Shown here: positions 36,465 through 45,529 of the stretch, piece by piece | Layout of the letters: every line of letters begins with the position of its first letter | Numbering within the stretch: the stretch's first letter is position 1 | Source: JAFECT01 sp963838235 | GTDB taxonomy: Bacteria; Pseudomonadota; Alphaproteobacteria; Caulobacterales; Caulobacteraceae | Direction of reading: 5' to 3' | Length of the DNA: 64,000 nt | NCBI GenBank assembly: GCA_963838235.1 | Contig: CAWIQJ010000006.1 | Coordinates: 558,001 to 622,000, forward strand | Translations under genes and position numbers: made by a program | Notes under the pieces: generated by a model | Told to the model about the DNA's origin: nothing | The model's input: the letters and a program-made list of their open reading frames with translations, nothing else | The model's database searches: none

Positions 36465-37193
36465 CTACCCGAACACCGCCGCCACGTCGGCCGGCGCCAT
36501 CACCCGCAACTTCCCAGACTCCAGGTCCGCCGGCAGGTCCAGAGCGCCGATGCGATCGCGGTGCAGCGCTTCCACGTGATTGCCCACGGCGGCGAACATG
36601 CGGCGCACCTGATGATAGCGGCCCTCGGTGACGGTCAAATAGGCGGTGGTTTCCGACAACGGTTCGAGCACAGCCGGCGCGAGCGGCTTGGCCTCGCCCT
36701 CCAGCATCAGGTCGCCGGCCGCGAAGCGGGCGGCCTCGTCGCCGCGCAAGGGACGCGCCAGGGTCGCGAGATAGCGCTTGGCCACGTGGCGCCGCGGCGA
36801 AATGATCCGGTGCAGCAGATCGCCGTCACCGGTGAGCAGCAAGAGGCCCGAGGTGTCCTTGTCCAACCGCCCCACGGTGGAGATCGCCGGCTCGCGCAGA
36901 CGCCACCGCGCCGGCAGCAGATCATAGACCAGGGCGCCGGCCTCCTTGTGCGAACAGGTGACGCCCAGCGGCTTGTGCAGCATCAGGGCCAGGCCCGGCG
37001 GCGGATCGAGGCGGCGACCCTCCACCTGCATCCGGTCCGGCAGATCCGCACTCGCCGCAAGGCGCATGTCGGGATCGGTCACGATTGCACCGTCGAGCGT
37101 GACCGCTCCATATCGCACGAGCTGCTGCACCTCGCGCCGCGAGCCGTATCCCAGGTTGGCCAACAGCCGGTCGAGCCGGACCGTTGCGCTCAT
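36465..37193 (-). CDS. Pseudouridine synthase, RsuA family
   Basis: A 242-residue enzyme. An S4 RNA-binding domain (RLDRLLANLGYGSRREVQQLVRYGAV) is followed by the catalytic domain with the active Asp in GRLDKDTSGLLLLT and the RsuA/RluB family EGRYHQVRRMFAAVG. RsuA modifies U516 of 16S rRNA; RluE/RluB act on 23S, so the exact target is inferred. The ATG at 37193 overlaps the stop of the methyltransferase gene (ATGA), showing translational coupling of two rRNA-modifying enzymes. Confidence 0.92.
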   Translation of the reverse strand: MSATVRLDRLLANLGYGSRREVQQLVRYGAVTLDGAIVTDPDMRLAASADLPDRMQVEGRRLDPPPGLALMLHKPLGVTCSHKEAGALVYDLLPARWRLREPAISTVGRLDKDTSGLLLLTGDGDLLHRIISPRRHVAKRYLATLARPLRGDEAARFAAGDLMLEGEAKPLAPAVLEPLSETTAYLTVTEGRYHQVRRMFAAVGNHVEALHRDRIGALDLPADLESGKLRVMAPADVAAVFG

Positions 37194-38143
37194 TTGCGCA
37201 CACCGTAAACCTTGAAACCGCCATCCTCCGCCGCCCGCGTTACCTGGGCGAACAGCGGCGTCAGCACGGCTTCGTAGGGGAGGTGACGGTTGGCCACCAG
37301 CCACAGCACCCCGCCCTTGCGCAGCATCGCGTGCGCGCGGCGGATGAAGGCTTGGCCCAGCGCCTTGTCCTCGGCGCCGGCGTCGTGGAACGGCGGGTTC
37401 ATCACCACGAAGTCCAGTCCATCGAGCTCCGGTCTCACCCGCGCGTCGGCCCAGTGGAAGTCGGCGCGCGGGTCATCGATGTTGCGCCGCGCAGCGTCCA
37501 CGGCGCGGCGGTCCAGATCGACCAGATCCAGATGCGTCACTTCAGGTGCGGCCAGCACGCGTTGCGCCAACTGGCCGGCGCCGCAACCCAGGTCCGCGCC
37601 GCGTCCCGTCAGGGGCGGCAGCGCCGCGAGCAGGCGCTGCGTGCCCGGGTCGGGCCGGTCCCAGCTGAAGATCCCCGGTTGGGTCCACAGGCCAAGCATT
37701 TCCGCGAACCGCGGCCCACCGGCTTCGATCGCAGCCTCGAGACCGGCCACGGCTTGTGGGCGCCGGGTGATGCAGATGCGCTGGTGACGGCGGCCGGCGT
37801 CCTCGACCGCGCAGCCGAAGGACTCCAGTTCCTTGCGCAGGCGCGCCCCGCCCTTGTCCTTGGCCGCCATGGCGGTCAGTCGCGCGCCGGGCTCGAGCGC
37901 GCGCAGGGACAGGGCCAGGGCGTATCGCCGCTCGAGCGTGCCGGCGGGCGCGGCCATCAGCACCCCGGCCAGGGTTTCCGGCGTCATGTCCTCCAAGGTC
38001 GCGGCGTCGGGCGACAGGGGCGACACCTGCACGGCGTCCGCCGGCCAGTCTTTGGGCGCGCACTCCCGCGACGGCGTTCCGTAGACGCAGAAGAGAGTGT
38101 CTCGATGCAAGCGGCGCTCCTGGGCCCTCAGCCCGGAGACCAA
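37190..38143 (-). CDS. RsmC-like class I methyltransferase
   Basis: A 317-residue SAM-dependent methyltransferase with the two-domain layout of RsmC. The C-terminal half has motif I GADLGCGAGQLAQRVL, DLVDLDRRAVDAARRN and the catalytic NPPFHDAGAED typical of guanine-N2 methyltransferases of 16S rRNA G1207. The N-terminal half lacks motif I, as in RsmC. The start is TTG 38143; no better-placed start is evident. It is translationally coupled to the downstream pseudouridine synthase. Confidence 0.88.
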   Translation of the reverse strand: MVSGLRAQERRLHRDTLFCVYGTPSRECAPKDWPADAVQVSPLSPDAATLEDMTPETLAGVLMAAPAGTLERRYALALSLRALEPGARLTAMAAKDKGGARLRKELESFGCAVEDAGRRHQRICITRRPQAVAGLEAAIEAGGPRFAEMLGLWTQPGIFSWDRPDPGTQRLLAALPPLTGRGADLGCGAGQLAQRVLAAPEVTHLDLVDLDRRAVDAARRNIDDPRADFHWADARVRPELDGLDFVVMNPPFHDAGAEDKALGQAFIRRAHAMLRKGGVLWLVANRHLPYEAVLTPLFAQVTRAAEDGGFKVYGVRK

Positions 38144-38274
38144 TTACCCTGCGATTGGACGCACCGCCACCGACGGTGGGTAGGGGGGCTTGACGGCCAT
38201 GCGCTTCCGGCCCCGCATCCAGTTCGGTCGCCGGCGGCGATCATGGGCGACGCCATCGGGCGCGGGAGGGGTCC

Positions 38275-39552
38275 ATGTCGGTACGGATCGTGATCGGACT
38301 GGCGGCGTTCGCTGCGCTGGGCGGCTTCCCCCCGGGTGCGCAGGCTCAGACGCCGCCGCCGGCGGACGTCACCGCCAACGCGAAACTCGAGGCCGACTTC
38401 ACGGCGTTTGACCCCGACTATGCCGGCAAGCGCGCCGCACGCATCGTCGAACTGCGGGCGCTTTCCGATGCGGTGCTGGGTCGCGAGCGGCGCGGCGAGG
38501 CGACGGCATGTTCGCATCAGATTTTGTTCGAGGCGGGATCGCTGCTACTCGCCACCGCCGATTTCAAGACGATCGACGCGCGCCTTTCCGAGTTGCGCGA
38601 GACCCTGGCCCATCCCGATCGCGAAAAGCGCGCCGACCACGCGGGCGTCGATGGTCTCTGGGGCGCCTGCAACGACGCCTGGTATCTGAAGCTCTACGAC
38701 ACCTATGATCGGCTGGAGAAGGCGGCGCCGGACGAGCCGGCGCCGCATGCGTTGCCGAAATTCCTCGATTCCGTCGCGACGCCCGATGCCCTGAGCGCGC
38801 GACTGCTCACGCTGGCGACCTCCGACGTGCGCGCCACCGGCGTCGACCACGAGCGCGAGTACAATGACACGCTGGCGACCCTGCTGCAGATGATCGTGCG
38901 CGGCCGGCCCGAGAACTACACCGTCGATCCGGCGCTGAAGCAACGCATGCTCGAGCTGGTCACCGGCGAGCTGCGCAATCCCGAGACCGGGTGGTGGGGC
39001 GAGCGTTATGTGCGCGACGGCAAGACCGAGTATGTGGACGATCTCTCGATCACCTTCCATGTCGTGTCCTATCTGAAGGGGCGCGTGCCCGACATGCCGC
39101 GCGTGATCGACACAGCACTCGCGCTTCGCTCGCTCGACTATCCGGCGGGGTGGCTGTGGAAGGGTGAGTATTGGAACCACAACAACATGGACGTGATCAC
39201 CGTCTTCCAGCTCGGCTGGTCTCAGGCGGGCGCCGCGCAGCGGGAGGCCACGGCGGCGGAGATTCAGCGCATGCTCGACTGGTGCCTGACGCAGTCGCTT
39301 CAGCCCGACGGTTCGTTCAAGCCGCGGTTGCCTGATCTCTCGACGGAGGATGCGGAATATTACGGTGTCGAATTCCTCGTGCGCGTCGGCTATTTTGATC
39401 GCTCGAAACGCTTCTGGACCGCGCGCGATTATCCCGAGGCGCCGGCGGTGAAGGCGCAGATTCTCGGTTACCTGCGCGCTCATGCAGCGACCGGAGGGGC
39501 AGGCGGCGACGCCTACAAGGGCGCGATGGCCGATCTTATGCGCGAGCCCTAG
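38275..39552 (+). CDS. Secreted protein of unknown function
   Basis: A 425-residue exported protein with a clear signal peptide (VIGLAAFAALGGFPPGAQA). The rest is mainly alpha-helical with many aromatic residues; segments such as GWWGERYVRDGKTEYVDDLSITFHVVSYLKG and LWKGEYWNHNNMDVITVFQLGW resemble alpha/alpha-barrel enzymes acting on sugars, but I recognise no catalytic signature. I leave the function open. It is convergent with the phosphatase gene, nine bases apart. Confidence 0.75.
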   Translation: MSVRIVIGLAAFAALGGFPPGAQAQTPPPADVTANAKLEADFTAFDPDYAGKRAARIVELRALSDAVLGRERRGEATACSHQILFEAGSLLLATADFKTIDARLSELRETLAHPDREKRADHAGVDGLWGACNDAWYLKLYDTYDRLEKAAPDEPAPHALPKFLDSVATPDALSARLLTLATSDVRATGVDHEREYNDTLATLLQMIVRGRPENYTVDPALKQRMLELVTGELRNPETGWWGERYVRDGKTEYVDDLSITFHVVSYLKGRVPDMPRVIDTALALRSLDYPAGWLWKGEYWNHNNMDVITVFQLGWSQAGAAQREATAAEIQRMLDWCLTQSLQPDGSFKPRLPDLSTEDAEYYGVEFLVRVGYFDRSKRFWTARDYPEAPAVKAQILGYLRAHAATGGAGGDAYKGAMADLMREP

Positions 39553-39560
39553 AGGCGACC

Positions 39561-41631
39561 TCACGCCCCCAACGGCAGCTCCCCCTCCTGCTTCGTGCGC
39601 ACCAGTTTCGGCGCCTCGCCCGGGGCCCAGAGGTCGGCGCGGTGGGCGACGCGGTAGGCGATGGGGCCGCCGCCGGGGGTGGAGTTGCGCTCGATCGGGC
39701 GTGGGACGGCGACGAACTCCACGTCGATGGTGCGCGGGCCGGCGGTCACGACGGCATAGCCGTGGGCGCCGGTGTCCATGAACGACAGGTGCGGCGACAG
39801 GTCGGGGTTGCGCAGTTTCAGCGCGGCGTCGCGGTCGTGGGTGCGTTGCAGCTCGAGGCTCGCGCGCACGCCGTGGCGCACGGTGAAGTCCGACGCTTGA
39901 CGCACCGGGGCGCCATCGGGCGGCGTGTAAACATAGACGGCGCGGATGGGGCTGTCCTTGGGGAGGTTGAACATCATCGCTTCGCCGAGGCCCGGGGCCG
40001 AGATCGAGGCGCCGACGAAATCGAGCGCCACCGGATCGAAGTCGCGCGGCGGCAGATGCTTGGAGTGGGCGCCGGCGAAGAACGAGTGGCGGTCGCCCGC
40101 GACACTGACGAAGCCTGCAATCTTGTGCGTCTTCACAAAGTCGAGGATCTCGCCGCGCTCGGCGAAATAGCCGGACCAGTCGTCGCCGCCCATGGTCGCA
40201 AAATTCGCGCCCGGCCATTTCAGGCCGTACTCCGTGGGCAGGTTCTGGAAATCGATGCGCCAGTCGAGCGAGCCTTCGGGATTGCCCCAGATCTTCCACG
40301 GCGCGTCGGAGCGCGCCAGTCGGTCGAGGAACCACGCCTTCTGCTTCACGCCGAGCATGGTCATCGGCGCGCCGTCCTTGCGCGGATTGGGAATCTGCTT
40401 GTCCCCGAAGGGAATGGTCTCGGGCGGCTTGCCGCCGTCGTAGGCGCGGCCCGCGTCGAGGATCTCGATGGCGTTCTGGTCGCTGGCGAAAGGAAAGTCT
40501 TTCGCATCGAAAGGCGCCATCATCGGCGTGCCCGCCACCGCGTCGCCGCGATAGGAGCGGTTGTCGGTGATGATCATGTCGACGTTTTTGCCATAACGGA
40601 AGGCGCGATAGAGGGTCAGCGAATGGATCGCCAGGATGTTGTTCGAACTCTTCGCCGAGGCCGTTCTCGTCGAAGCTGGTGACCGGCGTGTCCACCACCT
40701 TGGGCGGAACGAATCGCTCCAGAGAGACGTCGCCGCCGGTCTTCACCACGCGCGCAGGCTGGTACTCGAACCAGGCCTGACAGGCAGCGACCTTGCGTGT
40801 CTGGGCGGCGCGCACCCTGTCGAACACCTGCAGGCTCTGGAAGCCTTTCCATGAGAACTCGTGATTGTCCCACATACAGACGAACGGAAAGCGAGCGCGG
40901 GCGTCCTGCAAATCCGGATCGGACAGGTAGCCCTTGTACAGGGCGCGATAGTCGCCGACGTCGCTCGGCACGTGGAAGTTGGTGATCTTCTCGCCGTTCG
41001 GATAGCGCACCACGTCGCGCAGCGTGCGCGCATAGTAGGTCTGCCGGTCTTCCGGATACCAGACGATCTCGTAGACGAAGTCACCGAGGTGCAGCACGAA
41101 GCCGAGCCGCTGGTCCGGCGCCGCCTGTTCGTCTTCGAAGATCATCCGCCGATAGGCGTTGCACGCGCCCGCCGGCACCATCTGGCAGCTCGCGAAGGCG
41201 AACTTCACCGGCCGGTCGTCGTTGTCCGCCGGCGTGGTCAGGGTGCGGCCGAGGCGGCTGGAAAAGCCCTGGTCGTCGGTAAAGCGATAGAAGTACTCGC
41301 GCGCGGGCTTCAGCCCCGCCGCCAAAACGCGCACGGTCCAGTCGGCGTCGCCCGACGGTATGACCTTGGTCGTCGCGACCACATGCTTGAAGCCGGCATC
41401 CTCGGCGATCTCGGCGGTCAGGAGTCGGGCGCCGACACCATCCTTCGGCGGCCGCCGGGTCCACAGGATCACGCTGTCGGGCCGCGGATCGCCGGAAGCG
41501 ACGCCTTCGGGATAGAGGTCCCGGCGTTCCGTGGCGTGCAGGATCGACGCGCGGGCCGCGCGGGCGAAGGCGAGCGCCGCGCCGAACGCGGCGGCGGTCT
41601 GGACGAGCTGTCGGCGGGACGGGCCGGGCAT
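39561..41631 (-). pseudogene. phoD: PhoD-like alkaline phosphatase, frameshifted
   Basis: The start at ATG 41631 gives a Tat signal (PSRRQLVQTAAAFGAALAFARAARA). The N-terminal PhoD domain (ERRDLYPEGVASGDPRPDSVILWTR) and the phosphatase core (FASCQM, LHLGDFVYE, MWDNHEFSWKG) run in one frame to about 40650; the remainder (SSNNILAIHS, MIITDNRSYRG to LPLGA) is in another. A single-base indel in 40646-40656 joins them. The later metal ligands (TMGGDDWSGY, VAGDRHSFFAG) are intact. Joined, it is about 690 residues, larger than average PhoD. The cause of the break is not resolved. Confidence 0.88.
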
Positions 41632-41859
41632 GAAGAGACTCTCCTCGCGGAAGGCCAAGGCGTACCGCCGCCGACACCGCCGGTCCAGTTCGCCAACGCG
41701 AGATTGCAGCCAGTCCCCCGCGCAGTCGCGCGAACGGTCGGGCCTGGCCTCGGGCCGTTTTGCGGCCTGAAATTACAAATCCTTAAGTGCCGCGTTCCGT
41801 CAGGCTTGCTAGGGTCCGGGCCCCGTCGAGAGACTGTCCGGAACAGGGTGGGACCCCTC

Positions 41860-43908
41860 ATGCGCAACTTCCTCAAGGGCGCCGTATGCGCCGCGGCCCT
41901 GTTCGCGGCGCCGGCCGCCTTCGCCCAGGCAACCATCGACCAACTGGCCAAGCCGCCGGCGGGCGCCCGGCAGTTCGTGATCGCGACCGACACCGCCGTG
42001 CTCGGTCACGCGGCGATCTGGGCCCAGTCCGACGGCTCGACAATGTTGCGCGAGAGCCTGAACCTCCGCGGTCAGATCTTCGAACAGGACGAGCAGCTGA
42101 CGACGGGCGCCGGCGGCATGCCCACATCGGTCGTCATCCGCGGCTTTACGCCGAACGGCGACGCCGCCGAGACCTTCAAGATCGCAAACGGCGACGCCGA
42201 CTGGAAGAGCCAGGTCGACGCGGGCCACGCGGCCTACGCATCGCCGGCCTTCTACGCCACCGCGGGCGGCCCGTTCATCGGTTCGGCGGTTCTGGTGGAG
42301 GCGCTGCTGGCGTCGCCGACGCATTCGATCGCGCTGCTGCCCGGCGGCAAGGCGTCGGCGGAGAAGCTGACCGAGATCGAAGTCGGCGACGGCGCCCTGC
42401 GGCGCAAGGTGATTTGCTGGGCGATCTCGGGTCTCGGTAATTCGCCGTTTCCGGTGTGGGCGACCGAGGACGGTAAATTCTTCGCGGCCAACTTCGGCGT
42501 CGGCCTTTTGTCCGTAGGCTATGAGAAGGCGCTCGACGCCCTGACCTACGCCCAGACCAAGGCCATGGCGGCGCGCATGCCCGCGCTCGCAAAATCCCTG
42601 GCCAAGACGCCCGACGGACCGGTCGCCTTCACCCACGTGCGAGCCTTCGTGGACGGCAAGCGCTTCGTCGATGACGAGACGGTGGTCGTGGACAAGGGGA
42701 TCATCACTCGGGTTGGCGCCGCGGCGTCCACGCCGGTTCCTGCCGGCGCCCAGGTGATCGACGGCAAGGGCAAGACGCTCGTCCCGGGTCTGTGGGATTC
42801 GCACCAACATATCGGCGACGACTATTCCGGACCCTACCTGCTGGCGCTCGGCATTACTTCGGCGCGCGATCCCGGCAACGACAATGCGCTGACCCTGTCG
42901 CGCGCTGCACGCCGGGCCAAGGGCGAGCTGCTGATGCCGCACGTCTATCCGTCGGTGCTGATCGACGGCAAGGGTCCGATGACCGCCCAGCTCGGCGTAT
43001 CGGTGGGGTCGCTCGACGAGGCGCTGGCGGCGGTGCGCAAGGCCAAGGCCGACGGCTTCGTCGCCATCAAATTCTACGGCAGTTACAATCCCGAGTGGGT
43101 CAAGCCGGCCGCGGCCCTGGCGCACCAGCTCGGCCTGCACGTGCACGGCCACCTGCCGGCGGGCATGCGACCCAGCCAGGCGATCGCCGACGGCTATGAC
43201 GAGATCACCCACATCTATTTCATCTCGATGGAGGCCATGCCCGACGACGTGGTGAAGACGTCGAACGGCATCAACCGCTTCCAGGGCACGGGCAAGTACG
43301 CCAAGGACATCGACCTCTCGAAAGACCCGATGAAATCGCTGATCGCCACCATGGCGAAAAAGCATATCGTGTCCGACCCCACCCTGGTGGTGGCCGAAGG
43401 CCTCTTCGTGCCGGAGAACGGCGACATCGGCCCGCCTTACACGCCTTACATGGGCACCCTGCCGCCGTCGGTCGAGCGCGGCTTCCGCCAGGGCGGTTTC
43501 GCCGTCGACAAGGGTTATACCCGCGACGACTACCGCAAGAGCTTTGCCAAGCTGGTCGAACTGGTCGGCGACATGCACAAGGCCGGCGTGCCGATCGTCG
43601 CCGGCACCGACAGCTCGGGCATCGAACTTGTGCACGAGCTCGAGCTCTACGAGCAGGCGGGCTTCACGCCGGTGGAGGCGCTGGACGCCGCGACCATCGT
43701 GCCCGCGCGCAACGTGCACATGGACAAGACCACGGGGTCGATCACCGTGGGCAAGGTCGCCGACCTCGTGCTGGTCGAAGGCGATCCGTCCAAGCGCATG
43801 GGCGACCTGCGCAACACGCGCGTGGTCATGATGGACGGCAAGCTGATGGACGCGGACGCCCTGCGCGCGGCGGCGGGCTTCTCGGGACGGCCGAAGATCA
43901 GCGATTGA
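41860..43908 (+). CDS. Secreted amidohydrolase with extra N-terminal domain
   Basis: A 682-residue exported protein with signal peptide (KGAVCAAALFAAPAAFA). Residues about 25-240 form a beta-rich domain of unknown type. The C-terminal half is a metal-dependent amidohydrolase: HxH in WDSHQHIG (about 315), a possible carbamylated Lys in VAIKFYGS, His in LHVHGHL and ITHIYF and the Asp in VAGTDSSG. Its substrate is unknown; related imidazolonepropionase-like enzymes cleave dipeptides or cyclic amides. The ATG at 41860 follows a long open frame that is not coding. Confidence 0.88.
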   Translation: MRNFLKGAVCAAALFAAPAAFAQATIDQLAKPPAGARQFVIATDTAVLGHAAIWAQSDGSTMLRESLNLRGQIFEQDEQLTTGAGGMPTSVVIRGFTPNGDAAETFKIANGDADWKSQVDAGHAAYASPAFYATAGGPFIGSAVLVEALLASPTHSIALLPGGKASAEKLTEIEVGDGALRRKVICWAISGLGNSPFPVWATEDGKFFAANFGVGLLSVGYEKALDALTYAQTKAMAARMPALAKSLAKTPDGPVAFTHVRAFVDGKRFVDDETVVVDKGIITRVGAAASTPVPAGAQVIDGKGKTLVPGLWDSHQHIGDDYSGPYLLALGITSARDPGNDNALTLSRAARRAKGELLMPHVYPSVLIDGKGPMTAQLGVSVGSLDEALAAVRKAKADGFVAIKFYGSYNPEWVKPAAALAHQLGLHVHGHLPAGMRPSQAIADGYDEITHIYFISMEAMPDDVVKTSNGINRFQGTGKYAKDIDLSKDPMKSLIATMAKKHIVSDPTLVVAEGLFVPENGDIGPPYTPYMGTLPPSVERGFRQGGFAVDKGYTRDDYRKSFAKLVELVGDMHKAGVPIVAGTDSSGIELVHELELYEQAGFTPVEALDAATIVPARNVHMDKTTGSITVGKVADLVLVEGDPSKRMGDLRNTRVVMMDGKLMDADALRAAAGFSGRPKISD

Positions 43909-43982
43909 ACCTGGCAGCGGTTTGACAGCGTGAGAGGATGAGGGCCTAACTTCGCACGACCGGACTCTGGCGGAGGTGGTGC

Positions 43983-44681
43983 ATGCGTCCCTCACGCGTT
44001 CTTTCAGGCGTCGTCGCCGCGTTGGTTTCCCTTGTACTTTGCGCCTGCCAGCCCAAGGCGCCGGCCGGACCGGAGGCCGCCTTCGGCAGCAAGGCGCCGT
44101 CCAGCCACGCCTTCGAAGGCACGATCTACTATCTCGCCGACGGCACGCCGAAACTGCCCGACCTGAAGACCCTGCCGCCGCACGGCAAGATCTACGTGCG
44201 CGAGCTGAACGTCCCGAACCAGGACTTCTCGCTGGGTTTTCCCGGGGTCACCGACCGCACCACCTGGTTCGCCATCGACTACAAGGGCGCGTTCACCGTC
44301 GCCCAGCCGGGCAAGTACAACTTCCACCTCGCCAGCGACGACGGCTCCAAGCTGTGGATCGACGGCAAAGTCGCGGTCGACGACGACGGCGTGCATGGAG
44401 TCACCTCGGCCTCCGGCGACATCGACCTGGCGGCCGGACGCCACGCCATCGAGGTGCAGTACTTCCAGGGCCCGCCGACCGCGGTGGCGCTGCAGCTGTT
44501 CTGCACCGCGCCCGGCGGCAAGGAGGCGATCTTCCCCGCCTGCGGTCTCAACCTGGACCGGCCCGGCCAGACGCCCTGGCTCTGGTGGTTGCTCGCGTTG
44601 CTGGTGATCGCGGCTCTGATCCTGTTGTGGCTGAACCGCGAGCGGCTGCGCCCGCGACCCGCACCGCAAACCTCGGCGTAG
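43983..44681 (+). CDS. PA14-domain lipoprotein with C-terminal membrane helix
   Basis: A 232-residue protein. The N-terminal signal ends in LCAC, a lipobox with Cys22 as the likely lipidated residue. A PA14 domain follows (FTVAQPGKYNFHLASDDGSKLWIDGKVAVDDDG, GRHAIEVQYFQGPP), typically a carbohydrate-binding module. Near the C-terminus a membrane helix (WLWWLLALLVIAALILLWL) is followed by a basic tail (NRERLRPRP), an uncommon combination with a lipid anchor. Function is unknown; it could sense or bind surface polysaccharide. Confidence 0.8.
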   Translation: MRPSRVLSGVVAALVSLVLCACQPKAPAGPEAAFGSKAPSSHAFEGTIYYLADGTPKLPDLKTLPPHGKIYVRELNVPNQDFSLGFPGVTDRTTWFAIDYKGAFTVAQPGKYNFHLASDDGSKLWIDGKVAVDDDGVHGVTSASGDIDLAAGRHAIEVQYFQGPPTAVALQLFCTAPGGKEAIFPACGLNLDRPGQTPWLWWLLALLVIAALILLWLNRERLRPRPAPQTSA

Positions 44682-44715
44682 CCGCGGCGGCGCGCTTCTG
44701 CCAAAAAGCGGCGTC

Positions 44716-45453
44716 ATGTCCGCTTCAGTCCGCAAGCTCGCCGCCGCCGCCGCGCTCGTCATCGCGCTCGGCCTCGCGGCCCCTGCCTTCGCCGGGCCGC
44801 CGTTTCTGACCGACGATCCGCAGCCGACGGACGAGGGCCACTGGGAAATCTACAACTTCGTCCAGGGTTTCCACACGCCGGGCGACACCAATGGCGAGGC
44901 GGGCCTCGACCTGAACTACGGCGGCGCCAAGGACCTGCAGCTCACCGCGGTCATCCCGGCTCAGTTCGCCGGCGACGGCTGGGGCATGGGCGATATCGAG
45001 CTCGCGGCCAAGTACAAGTTTCTGCACCAGGACGGGCCGACCGGTCTCGACGTGTCGTTCTTCCCGCGGGTGTTCCTGCCGACAGCCTTCGACCGCGGAA
45101 CCGATCGCCGCGCCAACCTGCTGCTGCCGGTCTGGGCCGAGAAAGACTTCGGCAAGTGGTCGGTGTTCGGCGGCGGCGGCTACCAGATCAACCCCGGACC
45201 CCGGAACCGCAACTTCTGGATCTCGGGGGTGACCGTAACCCGGCAGGTGACTGAGAACCTGATGCTGGGCGCGGAGGTCTATCACCAGACCGCCGCTGGC
45301 GACCTCGGGCGCGACTGGACGGCGGTGAACCTGGGCGGCCAGTACAAATTCACCAAGCATTGGTCGCTTCTGCTGTCGGGAGGCCCGGGCGTGCAGAACC
45401 CCCGCGAGGCCGGCCAGTCCGACGTCTACCTGGCGCTGAAGGCCGACTACTGA
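44716..45453 (+). CDS. Outer membrane beta-barrel protein (transporter/MetA-phenol type)
   Basis: A 245-residue exported protein. A signal peptide (LAAAAALVIALGLAAPAFA) precedes GPPFLTDDPQPTDEGHWEIYNF, a start seen in a family of outer-membrane barrels often labelled transporter. Alternating hydrophobic residues and aromatic girdles suggest about ten strands, ending YLALKADY with terminal aromatic. Specificity is unknown. It lies 34 bases after the PA14 lipoprotein gene and may be co-transcribed. Confidence 0.75.
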   Translation: MSASVRKLAAAAALVIALGLAAPAFAGPPFLTDDPQPTDEGHWEIYNFVQGFHTPGDTNGEAGLDLNYGGAKDLQLTAVIPAQFAGDGWGMGDIELAAKYKFLHQDGPTGLDVSFFPRVFLPTAFDRGTDRRANLLLPVWAEKDFGKWSVFGGGGYQINPGPRNRNFWISGVTVTRQVTENLMLGAEVYHQTAAGDLGRDWTAVNLGGQYKFTKHWSLLLSGGPGVQNPREAGQSDVYLALKADY

Positions 45454-45529
45454 GGCCGGAGCCCCGCTCCCCGCTTCGTTTACGAATTCTTGCGAAGCCT
45501 CTGCAACGCTGGCTCGGGACGGGGCGTCG

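Noticed and set aside
38545..39560. Continuation of the minus-strand PhoD frame far beyond the phosphatase, antisense to the secreted protein gene.
   Set aside because: Arises from the frame break at about 40650. The real C-terminus is in another frame, ending at 39561.
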